Origin: Sporosarcina sp. FSL W7-1349
Lineage (GTDB): Bacteria; Bacillota; Bacilli; Bacillales_A; Planococcaceae
Direction: 5' to 3'
NCBI RefSeq assembly: GCF_038003045.1
Contig: NZ_JBBOOK010000001.1
Coordinates: 2,356,001 to 2,420,000, forward strand
Length of the DNA: 64,000 nt
Part shown: positions 14,170 through 22,445 of the stretch, one piece after another
Layout: each line of letters starts with the position of its first letter
How positions within the stretch are numbered: the stretch's first letter is position 1
Notes under the pieces: model-generated
Seen by the model: the letters and a program-made list of their open reading frames with translations, nothing else
What the model was told of the DNA's origin: nothing
Database searches by the model: none
Made by a program: the position numbers and the translations under genes

Positions 14170-15889
14170 CGATCACCTCCCCTTCCGCTTGGGACTGCGC
14201 AATTGCCTGGTAGAGCCCCGATCGGCCCAACAGCTCCTCATGGGTACCGTAGCCGACGACCCGGCCTTCGTCCAATAGGAGGATGCGATCCGCCCCCTGC
14301 GCTGTCCGGATTTTTTGCGTGACAACGAGCATCGTCGCTTCCTCATCTTGCAACGCTTCCCATAATGCAGCTTCCGTCTTCACATCCAATGCACTCGTGC
14401 TGTCATCCAAAATGAGGATGGTCGGTTTCCGCACAAGAGCCCGAGCAATCGACAGCCTCTGTTTTTGCCCGCCGGATAAATTAACCCCTTTTTGCCCAAC
14501 CCGAGTTTCGTACTTCTGCGGAAAATGGTCGATGGACTCGTGAATCTGCGCTTTTTTCGCGGCTTCCACCAATTCATCGGACTCCGCTTCATTGTCACCC
14601 CATGCCAGGTTCTCCATGATGGAACCGGTGAATAGTACAGATTGCTGCGGCACGAGCCCGATTGTTTCCCGCAACTCATTTAATGGCCACTCCCGGATAT
14701 CCACTCCCCCGACATAGATCGCCCCATCCGTCACTTCGAAAAAACGGGGGATCAGATTGAGCAGGGTTGATTTCCCAGAACCTGTCGCTCCCATGATGGC
14801 AAGCTTTTCCCCGGCTGACACATGGAATGTGACATCTTTCAGCACGGCTTCCGCCCTACCCGGATAATGGAAAGAGACATTCTGAAACCGCAGATCACCG
14901 GCCGAAACGGTCAAGCTGGAACTCTCCGCCTGCTGGTCTTCCAAGGCTTCATCGGCCAATAGCACTTCCGTCATCCGCTCTGACGAGGCTTTCGCACGGG
15001 AAAACAAGATGATGAGGAATGAAAACATCGAAAACGCACCGGTAATCCGCATCGCGTAGTTGACAATCGCCACAAGCTCCCCGACTTGCGCGCCCCCTTC
15101 CCGGATTTCACTAGCCCCGAACCAGAGAACCGCCATCAAGCTGACATTCATGATGAAGAGCAGCACTGGCAGGATCAATTCCATCATGCGCATCGCCCGG
15201 ACCGTGTCACCCCGCAAGGAATCCGCGACCTTGTCAAACCGTCCCGCTTCGTAGGTCCCCCGCAAATACGCCTTGATGAGCCGGACCGCTTGTAGGTTCT
15301 CCTGGATGACCCGGTTCACCCGGTCCAACCGTTTCTGGACGCGTGCAAAGAGCACGACACCCTTTTTCGTCATGACATATAAAAAGATGGCAAGGAATGG
15401 CGCCCCTGCCAGTAAGAATAAGGCAAGCTTCATGTTGACGATAAAGGCCATGATCAAGCTGCCGATGACCATGAGCGGCGCGCGCAGCATGATGCGCAAC
15501 CCCATGAACAACACGTTCTGCACCATCGTCACATCACTCGTCAACCGGGTGATAAGGCCCGACGCTGGAAACCGTAAAAAGGTGGCCATCGTGAACGCCT
15601 GCACCTTGCCGAACAGCGCTTGCCGAAGGTCGAATGCAAAACTTTGTGCCGCATGGGCTGCGAAGAAGGAATTGACGGCTCCCGTGAGGAAGGCCGTTAA
15701 CGCCAACGCCATCATGACGCTCCCCCACGTCCACACAACCGCGGCGTCCCCCGCGATAATCCCTTCGTCAATGATTTTTGCGATGAGCAAGGGCTGGACC
15801 AGTTCCACCCCAAGCTCCACCAACGTCAATGCCAGCGCAATGACAATCGGCCATTTATATGGTTTGGCATATGAAAATACTGTCCTCAT
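14150..15889 (-). CDS. ABC exporter subunit with degenerate ATP site (YfiB-like)
   Basis: A 579-aa half transporter with six membrane helices and an ATPase domain. Walker A GATGSGKST (about residue 370) and signature LSGGQ are canonical, but the catalytic Glu after Walker B is Asp (ILILDDSTS) and the switch His is Gln (VVTQKIR). This is the degenerate half of a heterodimer. The start MRTVFSYAKPY has a GGGGGTGG site seven bases upstream; an ATG 19 codons earlier overlaps a -10 box and cannot serve. It is first in a two-gene operon. Confidence 0.93.
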   Translation of the reverse strand: MRTVFSYAKPYKWPIVIALALTLVELGVELVQPLLIAKIIDEGIIAGDAAVVWTWGSVMMALALTAFLTGAVNSFFAAHAAQSFAFDLRQALFGKVQAFTMATFLRFPASGLITRLTSDVTMVQNVLFMGLRIMLRAPLMVIGSLIMAFIVNMKLALFLLAGAPFLAIFLYVMTKKGVVLFARVQKRLDRVNRVIQENLQAVRLIKAYLRGTYEAGRFDKVADSLRGDTVRAMRMMELILPVLLFIMNVSLMAVLWFGASEIREGGAQVGELVAIVNYAMRITGAFSMFSFLIILFSRAKASSERMTEVLLADEALEDQQAESSSLTVSAGDLRFQNVSFHYPGRAEAVLKDVTFHVSAGEKLAIMGATGSGKSTLLNLIPRFFEVTDGAIYVGGVDIREWPLNELRETIGLVPQQSVLFTGSIMENLAWGDNEAESDELVEAAKKAQIHESIDHFPQKYETRVGQKGVNLSGGQKQRLSIARALVRKPTILILDDSTSALDVKTEAALWEALQDEEATMLVVTQKIRTAQGADRILLLDEGRVVGYGTHEELLGRSGLYQAIAQSQAEGEVIDDVEHP

Positions 15890-15944
15890 GTCCAAGCCAC
15901 CCCCAAACCCTTTCGTTTCTCGAATCCATTTATTCGTAGCTCCC

Positions 15945-15953
15945 ATTATAGCA
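15945..15953 (-). promoter_or_regulatory. extended -10 promoter of the ABC exporter operon
   Basis: The minus strand reads TGCTATAAT, a TGn extended -10, about 55 bases before the chosen start codon. No good -35 is seen, which extended -10 promoters tolerate. Confidence 0.6.
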
Positions 15954-16000
15954 CGCTAGGCAGAGAGTACGATTTTCTTTTGTCCTGGCCGGGGGTTGAT

Positions 16001-16251
16001 TGTGCTTGGGTTTTTGTTGCTAGCACTTGATGCTTGGTTTGTTGCACTCACACGTTCTTTCCTTGCACTCGGGATTGGGTTGCTTGTGTTCAACAGCAGA
16101 TTCATTGCACAGCGATCGTTGCTTGCACCCGGCACCCGGTTCATTGCACTCACATGATCTTTCCTTGCACTCCGCACCGGGTTTCTTGCGTTCAATGACG
16201 AATTTATTGCACAGCGATCATTGCTTGCACCCAACACCCAGTTCGTTGCCC
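16001..16251. repeat. helically phased 21-bp repeat array with 102-bp higher-order period
   Basis: The anchor GTGCAA (minus strand; TTGCAC on plus) recurs with plus-strand end positions near 16005, 16026, 16047, 16068, 16089, 16110, 16128, 16149, 16170, 16191, 16212, 16230 and 16251. Spacings are 21, 21, 21, 21, 21, 18, 21, 21, 21, 21, 18 and 21. Four 21s plus one 18 make a 102-bp unit present about twice. Anchors are followed by an AA-containing tract (GTGCAATGAA, GTGCAAGCAA, GTGCAAGGAA). It fills most of the 476-bp gap between divergent operons. No gene is convincing here. Confidence 0.8.
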
Positions 16252-16356
16252 CCCACTTTTTTCTCTCCGAGTCAGGTGGCTTGCGCTAGCTCTAATTGCA
16301 ATCCCATGTTTCTCCCCCAACACCCTAAATTTTTACGTTAATTTCCCAGTTCGCCC

Positions 16357-16402
16357 TTGTATTTCATTCCCAAATAGCATATAGTACATTACAACAGTAA
16401 TG
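16357..16402 (+). promoter_or_regulatory. promoter and palindromic operator of the GntR/ABC operon
   Basis: TTGTAT (16357-16362) and TATAGT (16380-16385) are 17 bp apart. Immediately downstream CATTAC-AACA-GTAATG (16387-16402) is a perfect 6-bp inverted repeat overlapping the likely start of transcription, where an autoregulating YtrA-type repressor would bind. Confidence 0.65.
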
Positions 16403-16426
16403 CACTGGTTAACAGGAGGTGACGTG

Positions 16427-16810
16427 ATGCTCGATTTGGATAGTTCGAAACCGATTTATGTTCAAATTGCGGAATGGATTGAAAGTGAAATCATCGATGG
16501 GACGCTGCAGGCGGATGAGAAAGTTCATTCACAATACCAACTGGCCGAGATTTTCAATATTAATCCGGCGACGGCGGGAAAGGGGCTAACCTTATTGTTA
16601 GATGCAGGGATCGTATATAAAAGGCGGGGGCTCGGGACATTCGTTTCGCCCGATGCCCGTGACGCTTTGATTGTCAAACGGAAAGAAGAGACACTTCAGG
16701 GACTGATCCGCCAATTGTTGACGGAGGCGCGGTTGCTCGGCGTCGACGATGAGCATCTGTTGTCCATGATCGAAGCGGAGCGTGCACAGACGAAGGAGGG
16801 GGAATCATGA
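16427..16810 (+). CDS. GntR-family regulator, YtrA subfamily
   Basis: A short (127 aa) GntR protein of the YtrA type: winged helix in residues 10-75 (KPIYVQIAEWIESEIIDGTLQ, NINPATAGKGLTLLLDAGIVYKRRG) and a short helical dimerisation tail instead of a large ligand domain. The start MLDLDSSKP follows an AGGAGGTG site; a Met nine codons earlier lies over that site. YtrA-type repressors usually control the ABC transporter behind them, often in response to cell-envelope antibiotics. Here the stop overlaps the ATPase gene start. Confidence 0.9.
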   Translation: MLDLDSSKPIYVQIAEWIESEIIDGTLQADEKVHSQYQLAEIFNINPATAGKGLTLLLDAGIVYKRRGLGTFVSPDARDALIVKRKEETLQGLIRQLLTEARLLGVDDEHLLSMIEAERAQTKEGES

Positions 16811-17715
16811 ATGTTATTGAATTTAACGATGTCACGAAGGCTTTTAGAACGCATACTGTATTGAACCGATTGAACTTCACCATTGAAGAAGGGATCCTCA
16901 CCGGTGTAATCGGCCGGAACGGAGTCGGCAAGTCAACTTTGATGAAGATTGCGGCGGGGCATATCCACGCGTCTTCCGGGGATGTCCAGGTCTTTTCGGA
17001 AAATCCTTTTAACAGCTTAAAAGTTTCGGCCAATCTCATAATGGTTGATGATACGCTCAGCTTCTCCGACAAGTTGTCATTACAGGAGATCCTGCATGAG
17101 GCGGCCCGGTTTTACCCGAATTGGGACGCCGGCCTTGCTCAAAGGCTTTTTGAGTATTTCCAATTCCACCCCGCTTCCCGGCATGCCGCGTTATCAAAAG
17201 GGAAAAAAAGCACGTTCAACGCCATTTTCGGACTTGCGGCCCACTGTCCATTGACGATTTTGGATGAGCCGACGACCGGCATGGATACGGCGGTTCGCCA
17301 AGATTTCTACCGGGCATTACTGAAAGATTATCTCGCCCATCCGCGGACGATTTTATTGTCCAGCCACCATCTGGAGGAGATCGAGGATTTGCTGGAAGAT
17401 ATTTTGCTGATCCATGATGGCGGCGTTCGATTCCACGGGCCGATCACCGAGCTGCAAGAAAAATTCATCAAGCTGGTCGGCAAAGAAGAGAAGTTGGCCT
17501 ATTTCGCAACAAATAAAACAAGCTACGGCCGGCTTCAAAATGGCGCTTGGAGTGAACTCATATTGGAAAACAGCCTGTCTGATGATGATAAGTTAAAACT
17601 GGCAGAAGACGGTCTTAAGGTACTGCCGGTTTCGGCGAATGAGGCCTATGTCATCTTGACGGCCGGGTTGAATGGAGGGATCGATGATGTATTTGACAGA
17701 ACCGCGGCTGACTGA
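16807..17715 (+). CDS. ABC transporter ATPase, YtrB-like
   Basis: A 302-aa ATPase with Walker A GRNGVGKST (about residue 40), Walker B LTILDEPTTGMD and switch His in LLSSHHLEE. The signature is unusual, LSKGKKS in place of LSGGQ, as in other YtrB/YhcG-type exporters. A C-terminal extension of about 90 residues follows the core. It powers the membrane protein encoded next, with which it overlaps. The pair is probably an efflux or envelope-stress transporter under the GntR gene. Confidence 0.9.
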   Translation: MNVIEFNDVTKAFRTHTVLNRLNFTIEEGILTGVIGRNGVGKSTLMKIAAGHIHASSGDVQVFSENPFNSLKVSANLIMVDDTLSFSDKLSLQEILHEAARFYPNWDAGLAQRLFEYFQFHPASRHAALSKGKKSTFNAIFGLAAHCPLTILDEPTTGMDTAVRQDFYRALLKDYLAHPRTILLSSHHLEEIEDLLEDILLIHDGGVRFHGPITELQEKFIKLVGKEEKLAYFATNKTSYGRLQNGAWSELILENSLSDDDKLKLAEDGLKVLPVSANEAYVILTAGLNGGIDDVFDRTAAD

Positions 17716-18430
17716 GATTGTACGGAAGCAAGTGCGCTATAAGTTCAACGCATATACAGGTGTATTCACCTCCCTGATGGTCATGCAGATCATCGGCATG
17801 CTGTTGGGATTCAACTCGAGGAGCAGTTTCTATGGCGGTTCATCGATGGAAATTTCCGTGACGACGGCTTCTGGCGACTTGCCTTTTGTCATGACGCTCA
17901 TTTGGGCATTTACAACAGGCATTGTAATGACGACAACCGCATATCGCAATGACGCCTTCGCTTATGTGTCGAACCGGATGAGCCATCACATGTCAGGCTT
18001 CCTCTTCCTATTGGCAGCCTCTGCAATAGGCGGTGCAACGGCAATGCTTGCCGGCTCGATCGTCAAATTCATCTCCCTGTTCCGGTCGGAGCCTTTCCTG
18101 ATCAGTTCTTGGGACATTTTCACGGCACCGATGGAATTCTTTACACAAATGGCGACTGCCATTTTGTATGTCATTTTGATTGCCAGCATTGGCTATGGTA
18201 TCGGGGCACTAGTTCAGCGGAGTAAGCTTGTCATTCCGCTGCTCATCCTTGTCTTGTTCGTCTTACCATTCTTTACAGGTTTTCTTACATTTGAAATCAT
18301 CGCGAAAGCGGCAGAGTTCTATGGAATGGAAACCTCTCTTCCTGTCTTTCTCTTGAAGGTGGTTGTCACAGTGGCCGGACTGTTTGGGATGGCTGCTTTC
18401 TTGACGGATCAATTGGAGGTGAGGAAATGA
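17687..18430 (+). CDS. ABC transporter membrane subunit
   Basis: About six membrane helices (for example LMVMQIIGMLLGF, LIWAFTTGIVMTT, FLFLLAASAIGG, ILYVILIASIGYGIGALV, LVIPLLILVLFVLPFF, VVTVAGLFGMAAFLT) and no ATPase motif. It is the likely permease for the YtrB-like ATPase. The start is one of two adjacent ATGs after a GGAGGG site; the second gives seven-base spacing. Its beginning overlaps the ATPase gene and its end overlaps the next gene. Confidence 0.82.
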   Translation: MYLTEPRLTEIVRKQVRYKFNAYTGVFTSLMVMQIIGMLLGFNSRSSFYGGSSMEISVTTASGDLPFVMTLIWAFTTGIVMTTTAYRNDAFAYVSNRMSHHMSGFLFLLAASAIGGATAMLAGSIVKFISLFRSEPFLISSWDIFTAPMEFFTQMATAILYVILIASIGYGIGALVQRSKLVIPLLILVLFVLPFFTGFLTFEIIAKAAEFYGMETSLPVFLLKVVVTVAGLFGMAAFLTDQLEVRK

Positions 18431-19143
18431 TGGTAGCTGCATTCCTCCCGCTTCTTCTCGTCCTATTGCTCCTATACTTTTTTCTGCCGAAGGGAAGGAA
18501 ACTTTCCAACAGAGTGCAAATGAACCACAAATGGACCTACGTGTTCTTTGCTGCCTATTTGGTGATTTTGCTCATCGCTACAGTCACTGTCGGATTCCTT
18601 GACAACCGGGAACCGCTAGAACTTCCGCTGGCAAACGAAAATGCGGAATACGAGCTCGATGAAATGGTTTGGTCGGGTGATGTCGATGACCTCCCTGCTG
18701 ACCGAATCATCAGGGATCAGACCTACCCCGTCCAGGATAGGTTTCGGATTGTCAATCAAGTGACGGAGGAGTTCGAAGAATCCCCCCAAATTATATTGGA
18801 GCGAAAAGATACAGACGATGGGGTGATTGAGGAAAAAATCATCAGGGCTTTCCTTATCGTTGGTCCTTATGATCTTTCTGACCGGGTCGAGCACTTCCTT
18901 CCCCGCTGGGAGGACGGCCAAATGATCATTTATCCACAGCCAAAGGCCCGAATGGAGCTGAACTCCTATGAAGACGCCGAACTGCTACAGCAATTCACAG
19001 GGAAGTCGCGTCGTGGTGGAATGGAACTTGGTTCATCTACATCACGGGGCCAACTCATCTATCTTCGCGTTCCAAAAGGGTTGATGGTCGATATTGATGA
19101 CGGGTTGTATGCCGCATGGCTCGATGAAGAGGAATCCATGTGA
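18427..19143 (+). CDS. membrane-anchored protein of the GntR/ABC operon
   Basis: Two N-terminal membrane helices (AAFLPLLLVLLLLYFFLP and VFFAAYLVILLIATVTVGFL) are followed by an acidic extracellular domain of about 170 residues (ELDEMVWSGDVDDLPADR, FLIVGPYDLSDRVEHFLP). I know no family for it. It overlaps the permease gene by four bases and ends the operon before a strong terminator, so it probably works with the transporter, perhaps as an accessory or sensing subunit. Confidence 0.7.
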   Translation: MMVAAFLPLLLVLLLLYFFLPKGRKLSNRVQMNHKWTYVFFAAYLVILLIATVTVGFLDNREPLELPLANENAEYELDEMVWSGDVDDLPADRIIRDQTYPVQDRFRIVNQVTEEFEESPQIILERKDTDDGVIEEKIIRAFLIVGPYDLSDRVEHFLPRWEDGQMIIYPQPKARMELNSYEDAELLQQFTGKSRRGGMELGSSTSRGQLIYLRVPKGLMVDIDDGLYAAWLDEEESM

Positions 19144-19179
19144 AAAAACGGGGTGATCCATTTCCAGGATCTCCCCGTT
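19143..19179. terminator. bidirectional terminator between convergent operons
   Basis: AACGGGGTGATCC and GGATCTCCCCGTT pair with one mismatch. On the minus strand it is followed by six Ts (strong); on plus by TCTTCATTC (weaker). It serves the GntR/ABC operon and the EamA gene. Confidence 0.8.
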
Positions 19180-19181
19180 CT

Positions 19182-20084
19182 TCATTCTTCCCGTGCCTTG
19201 CTTCCCGCAATCGACAGGCCGGTCACACCGACGAGCATGACGAGTGCCCCCAAGAGTTGCCAGATGCCCAGCACTTGCCCGAGCCAGAGGACCGAGATTA
19301 CCATCGCAGTCAGCGGTTCGAAGCTGGATAAGATACTCGTCTCGACCGGGGTGATGTATTTCATGCTTCCCAAAAACAGAGAGAAGGCGACCGTCCCGAC
19401 GACGACGACCAAGGCGAGCATGCCGGCGATCCGCCAGTCAAGCAGTGGTTCGTACCCCGAGATGACGGCCATTGGATTCACGATGAATAAAGCCGCTCCT
19501 CCAATCAGCATCCCCCACCCTACAGCGAGCAGCACTCCCCATTCGCTCATCAAGCGGACGGGATACAAGGTGTAGAAAGCGAAGGTGAACCCGACCGCCA
19601 CTCCCCACGCCACCGCTGCCTTGCTCAGTGCAAATGCAGCAAACGATCCATTCGTCATTAGCAGGAACAGCCCGACGATGGTGACAGCAATTCCGATCAC
19701 TTGCGCGCGAGGTGGCAATGTCCACTGCCGCCATGAGATGAAAATGATAATAAAGATAGGCGCCAAAAATTGAAATAATGTCGCGATAATGGCATTGCTA
19801 GATTCGATGGATCCGAGAAAAGTATATTGAACCCCGAGCATCCCGAATATGCCAAACAAAATAAGTTGCCGGGACCATACTTTTTGCTGCAAGGGAGCTA
19901 AAATTCGCACTCCTCTCCCTTTCAGAATGGAAAGAAGCAGAATCCCGGCCACTATCATTCTCACAATGATTAAAAAAGAACGTGTCATCGCACTCTCTGT
20001 AAGAAGCCATTCCATCATAGGCCCTGTCGCTCCCCATAACACTGCACCTATGATGATCATCGCGATTCCTTTGAACCGTTCCAT
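19182..20084 (-). CDS. EamA/DMT-family transporter
   Basis: A 300-aa protein with about ten membrane helices arranged as two EamA repeats (GAVLWGATGPMMEWLL near the start, and IAGMLALVVVVGTVAFSLFLGSMKYITPVETSILSSFEPLTAMVIS in the second). The motif ITPVETSILSSFEPL is typical of DMT exporters of amino acids or metabolites. The start MERFKGIAM has a GGAGAGGAGAG stretch before it; an ATG 14 codons earlier does not. The substrate cannot be told from sequence. Confidence 0.88.
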   Translation of the reverse strand: MERFKGIAMIIIGAVLWGATGPMMEWLLTESAMTRSFLIIVRMIVAGILLLSILKGRGVRILAPLQQKVWSRQLILFGIFGMLGVQYTFLGSIESSNAIIATLFQFLAPIFIIIFISWRQWTLPPRAQVIGIAVTIVGLFLLMTNGSFAAFALSKAAVAWGVAVGFTFAFYTLYPVRLMSEWGVLLAVGWGMLIGGAALFIVNPMAVISGYEPLLDWRIAGMLALVVVVGTVAFSLFLGSMKYITPVETSILSSFEPLTAMVISVLWLGQVLGIWQLLGALVMLVGVTGLSIAGSKAREE

Positions 20085-20250
20085 CGAAACTCTCCTCTCC
20101 AGTCCGACCTTACCATGCCCATTCACCTAATGATTCGATTGAAAAACTCCTAAAAATAAACAAAAGTTGGAGATTTGTCATAATCATGCTGAAAAGCAAA
20201 AAATGTTTTATTATAATAGTAGTATAAAACATCCAAAAGGGGACAGTGAT

Positions 20251-21903
20251 ATGAAATCCGAAAGCGGGCAATTTATGCCGGAACTCCCGGACCTTCTGCA
20301 TAATCTTGAGCAGTTCTACATGGTGATACGTACCGACGCAGAGGGTGTCATATTCTACACAAACAAAAAATTCCTGGACATCAGCAAATGGACGCCGAAA
20401 CGGATCCTCGGAAAGACGATTTGGCAAATGTTCCCCGAAACGGACGAAGGGGTCGAACAAGCCCATCTTATTTGGGACACCGTGAATAAAGGGAAAACGT
20501 GGTCCGGCGCAACCGAAAAAATGGGGCGGACCGGTGAATCGTATCATGTCAACCTGATCGCTATCCCGTTTATGAACGATGAAGGGGAATTGAATTCCGT
20601 CACGTTCTTGGAACTGGATATCACGCAAGACGTGAATATACGCAATCAGCTTCAACAGATCGCCTTTATCGACTTTGAGACAGGGCTGATGAGCCGACAT
20701 AAGCTTGAAGCCACTGTAAATGAGATGATCCAGGAAGACAAGCATTTTTCGTTTGTCCATATTACGATCGACCATTATTACACTTTGAAAGACCTGCATT
20801 CTCATGATTCTGAAAGAGTATTGATTAAATCATTCAGCAATCGGTTAAAGCGGTTTTTCCAAGACAATCCGATTGCCCGGATCGGCATCAGTGAATTCGC
20901 CGTCTTGACACCGTTCGGCGATTGGTATATCCAAGGATTCCTTGGATTTTTGGAGCAAAACCCGATTTACATCGACAATAATGCCTTGCCGATTTCCGTC
21001 AGCGGAGGGATCGTCCGGTTCCCTGAAGACCAACAGACGTATAACCATCTCATCCAGGCAGCTCTGACCGCTACCAAGGATGTCATCGAACACGGCGGCG
21101 GAAAAATCGTTTCATTGACCTCCGAATCGCATCGCGGGCTCAATCGACGCGCCACGATCGACCGGAAAATGCTAACCGCCTTGAACGAACAGAGCCTCCA
21201 GGTCGTCTACCAACCGCAATGGGACGTGGCAAGCGGACAAATCAATATGTATGAAGCCCTTGTCCGTTGGGAGGACGATGAACTAGGGATTGTGATGCCG
21301 GAAGAATTGATCTCCGTTGCAGAGGAAAACGGGCTGATCCACGAAATCGGCGCATTTGTGTTGCGGAATGCCGCCCAACTTGCAGCGGAATGGGCAAAAA
21401 GTAAGCAAGATATCAAAATTTCGGTGAACTCGTCCGTCCGGGAATTCAGCAATGCCCGGATGCCTGAAAAAGTCCATTCAATTTTGGAAGCGACCGGTTG
21501 CCCGTCCAACCGGATCCAACTTGAGATTACAGAACGGTTCGCCTTCCAAGCCGAAGAAGAGCAGTCCCTCGTCGGCCAAATGAATGACCTGAAAGAAAAA
21601 GGGATTGACTTCGCTCTCGATGATTTCGGGACCGGATACGGTTCGTTCCGTTTTCTACAAAACTTGCCGATTTCTAAAATTAAAATAGATAAAGAGTTTA
21701 TCGGTTCTTTATTGACCCACAATAAGACGCAACAGCTGGTGGAAGGGATGATTCGCCTTGGAAAATCTCTCGGCCTCTATGTCGTCGCGGAGGGTGTGGA
21801 AACGGAAGAACAGATGGATCTGCTCATCTCGATGGGCATCGATGCCATCCAAGGCTATCATATCGGTGTGCCTGTCACCCTCGAGAAAATTGCCGTCTTA
21901 TGA
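20251..21903 (+). CDS. PAS-(degenerate GGDEF)-EAL protein
   Basis: A 550-aa signalling protein: PAS domain (residues 15-130), a GGDEF-like domain that has lost its active site (RIGISEFAVL where RxGGDEF is expected), and an EAL phosphodiesterase domain with YEALVRW, the DDFGTGYGS loop and EGVETEEQ intact. It probably hydrolyses cyclic di-GMP under PAS control, with the degenerate GGDEF acting as a sensor or GTP switch. The start is the Met after AAAGGGGACA. A TATAAT lies at 20212-20217. It is monocistronic with a terminator after it. Confidence 0.9.
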   Translation: MKSESGQFMPELPDLLHNLEQFYMVIRTDAEGVIFYTNKKFLDISKWTPKRILGKTIWQMFPETDEGVEQAHLIWDTVNKGKTWSGATEKMGRTGESYHVNLIAIPFMNDEGELNSVTFLELDITQDVNIRNQLQQIAFIDFETGLMSRHKLEATVNEMIQEDKHFSFVHITIDHYYTLKDLHSHDSERVLIKSFSNRLKRFFQDNPIARIGISEFAVLTPFGDWYIQGFLGFLEQNPIYIDNNALPISVSGGIVRFPEDQQTYNHLIQAALTATKDVIEHGGGKIVSLTSESHRGLNRRATIDRKMLTALNEQSLQVVYQPQWDVASGQINMYEALVRWEDDELGIVMPEELISVAEENGLIHEIGAFVLRNAAQLAAEWAKSKQDIKISVNSSVREFSNARMPEKVHSILEATGCPSNRIQLEITERFAFQAEEEQSLVGQMNDLKEKGIDFALDDFGTGYGSFRFLQNLPISKIKIDKEFIGSLLTHNKTQQLVEGMIRLGKSLGLYVVAEGVETEEQMDLLISMGIDAIQGYHIGVPVTLEKIAVL

Positions 21904-21911
21904 TAGACAAA

Positions 21912-21951
21912 AAACGGAGTGCTTTCGGATGAAAGGCCACTCCGTTTTTAT
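21912..21951. terminator. bidirectional terminator
   Basis: ACGGAGTG and CACTCCGT flank a 16-base loop with A-rich and T-rich tracts on both sides, ending both the EAL gene and the ThrE-type operon. The stop codon of the latter lies in the T tract. Confidence 0.8.
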
Positions 21952-22406
21952 GTTGCCGATTTCTGTTCCCTTCCACGGAGGGCCCGGAAGATGAGCTGGA
22001 TGATCACTTCTGCGAACACCAAGCCCATTGCAATCGCTCCCGACACCATGAAAGCGACCGAAGCGTAGGACAGAGCAGCTAGATAATCATTTTCCACGAC
22101 ATGCCGCATCGCATTATACGCTGTCCCGCCCGGCACGAGCGGAATGATGCCGGCCACACTGAAAATGATCATCGGCATCCGGAAGCGCTTCGCGAATAGA
22201 TTGGCGACGACGGCGACCGTGAACGCCCCGAAAAACGAAGAACGGACCGGATCCTCGAGCAGTTCATTGAACAATTGATAGACAAGCCAACCCGTCATCC
22301 CCGCCAATCCGCAGTATAAAAGCATCCGACGCGGCGCGTTGAATAAAATGCCGAACCCCATCGTCGCTAAAAAACTAAGGGTGCCCTGTAGAAGATATGA
22401 AGTCAT
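21948..22406 (-). CDS. threonine/serine exporter small subunit (ThrE C-terminal half)
   Basis: A 152-aa protein with about four or five membrane helices, matching the ThrE_2 (DUF3815, YjjB-like) family: FLATMGFGILFNAPRRMLLYCGLAGMTGW at the start and VAGIIPLVPGGTAYNAMRHVV in the middle. In split exporters it works with the ThrE N-terminal-type protein encoded directly upstream. Its start lies 39 bases after that gene. Probable function is export of threonine/serine or small dicarboxylates. Confidence 0.9.
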   Translation of the reverse strand: MTSYLLQGTLSFLATMGFGILFNAPRRMLLYCGLAGMTGWLVYQLFNELLEDPVRSSFFGAFTVAVVANLFAKRFRMPMIIFSVAGIIPLVPGGTAYNAMRHVVENDYLAALSYASVAFMVSGAIAMGLVFAEVIIQLIFRALRGREQKSAT

Positions 22407-22445
22407 CTCAACCCGCCCCTTTCCGTTACTATCTGAACAATTCAG

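Noticed and set aside
16001..16251. CRISPR array
   Set aside because: Only a 6-10 base anchor is shared, periods are 18-21 bp and no cas genes are near. True repeats and spacers are longer.
15956..16341. Open frames on both strands through the 21-bp repeat array
   Set aside because: They stay open because the repeat periods are multiples of three. Neither has a good ribosome site, and the products are low-complexity heptads (LHS or SAR repeats).
20110..20805. Long minus-strand frame opposite the PAS-EAL gene start
   Set aside because: It has no ribosome site and is antisense to a clear PAS domain.
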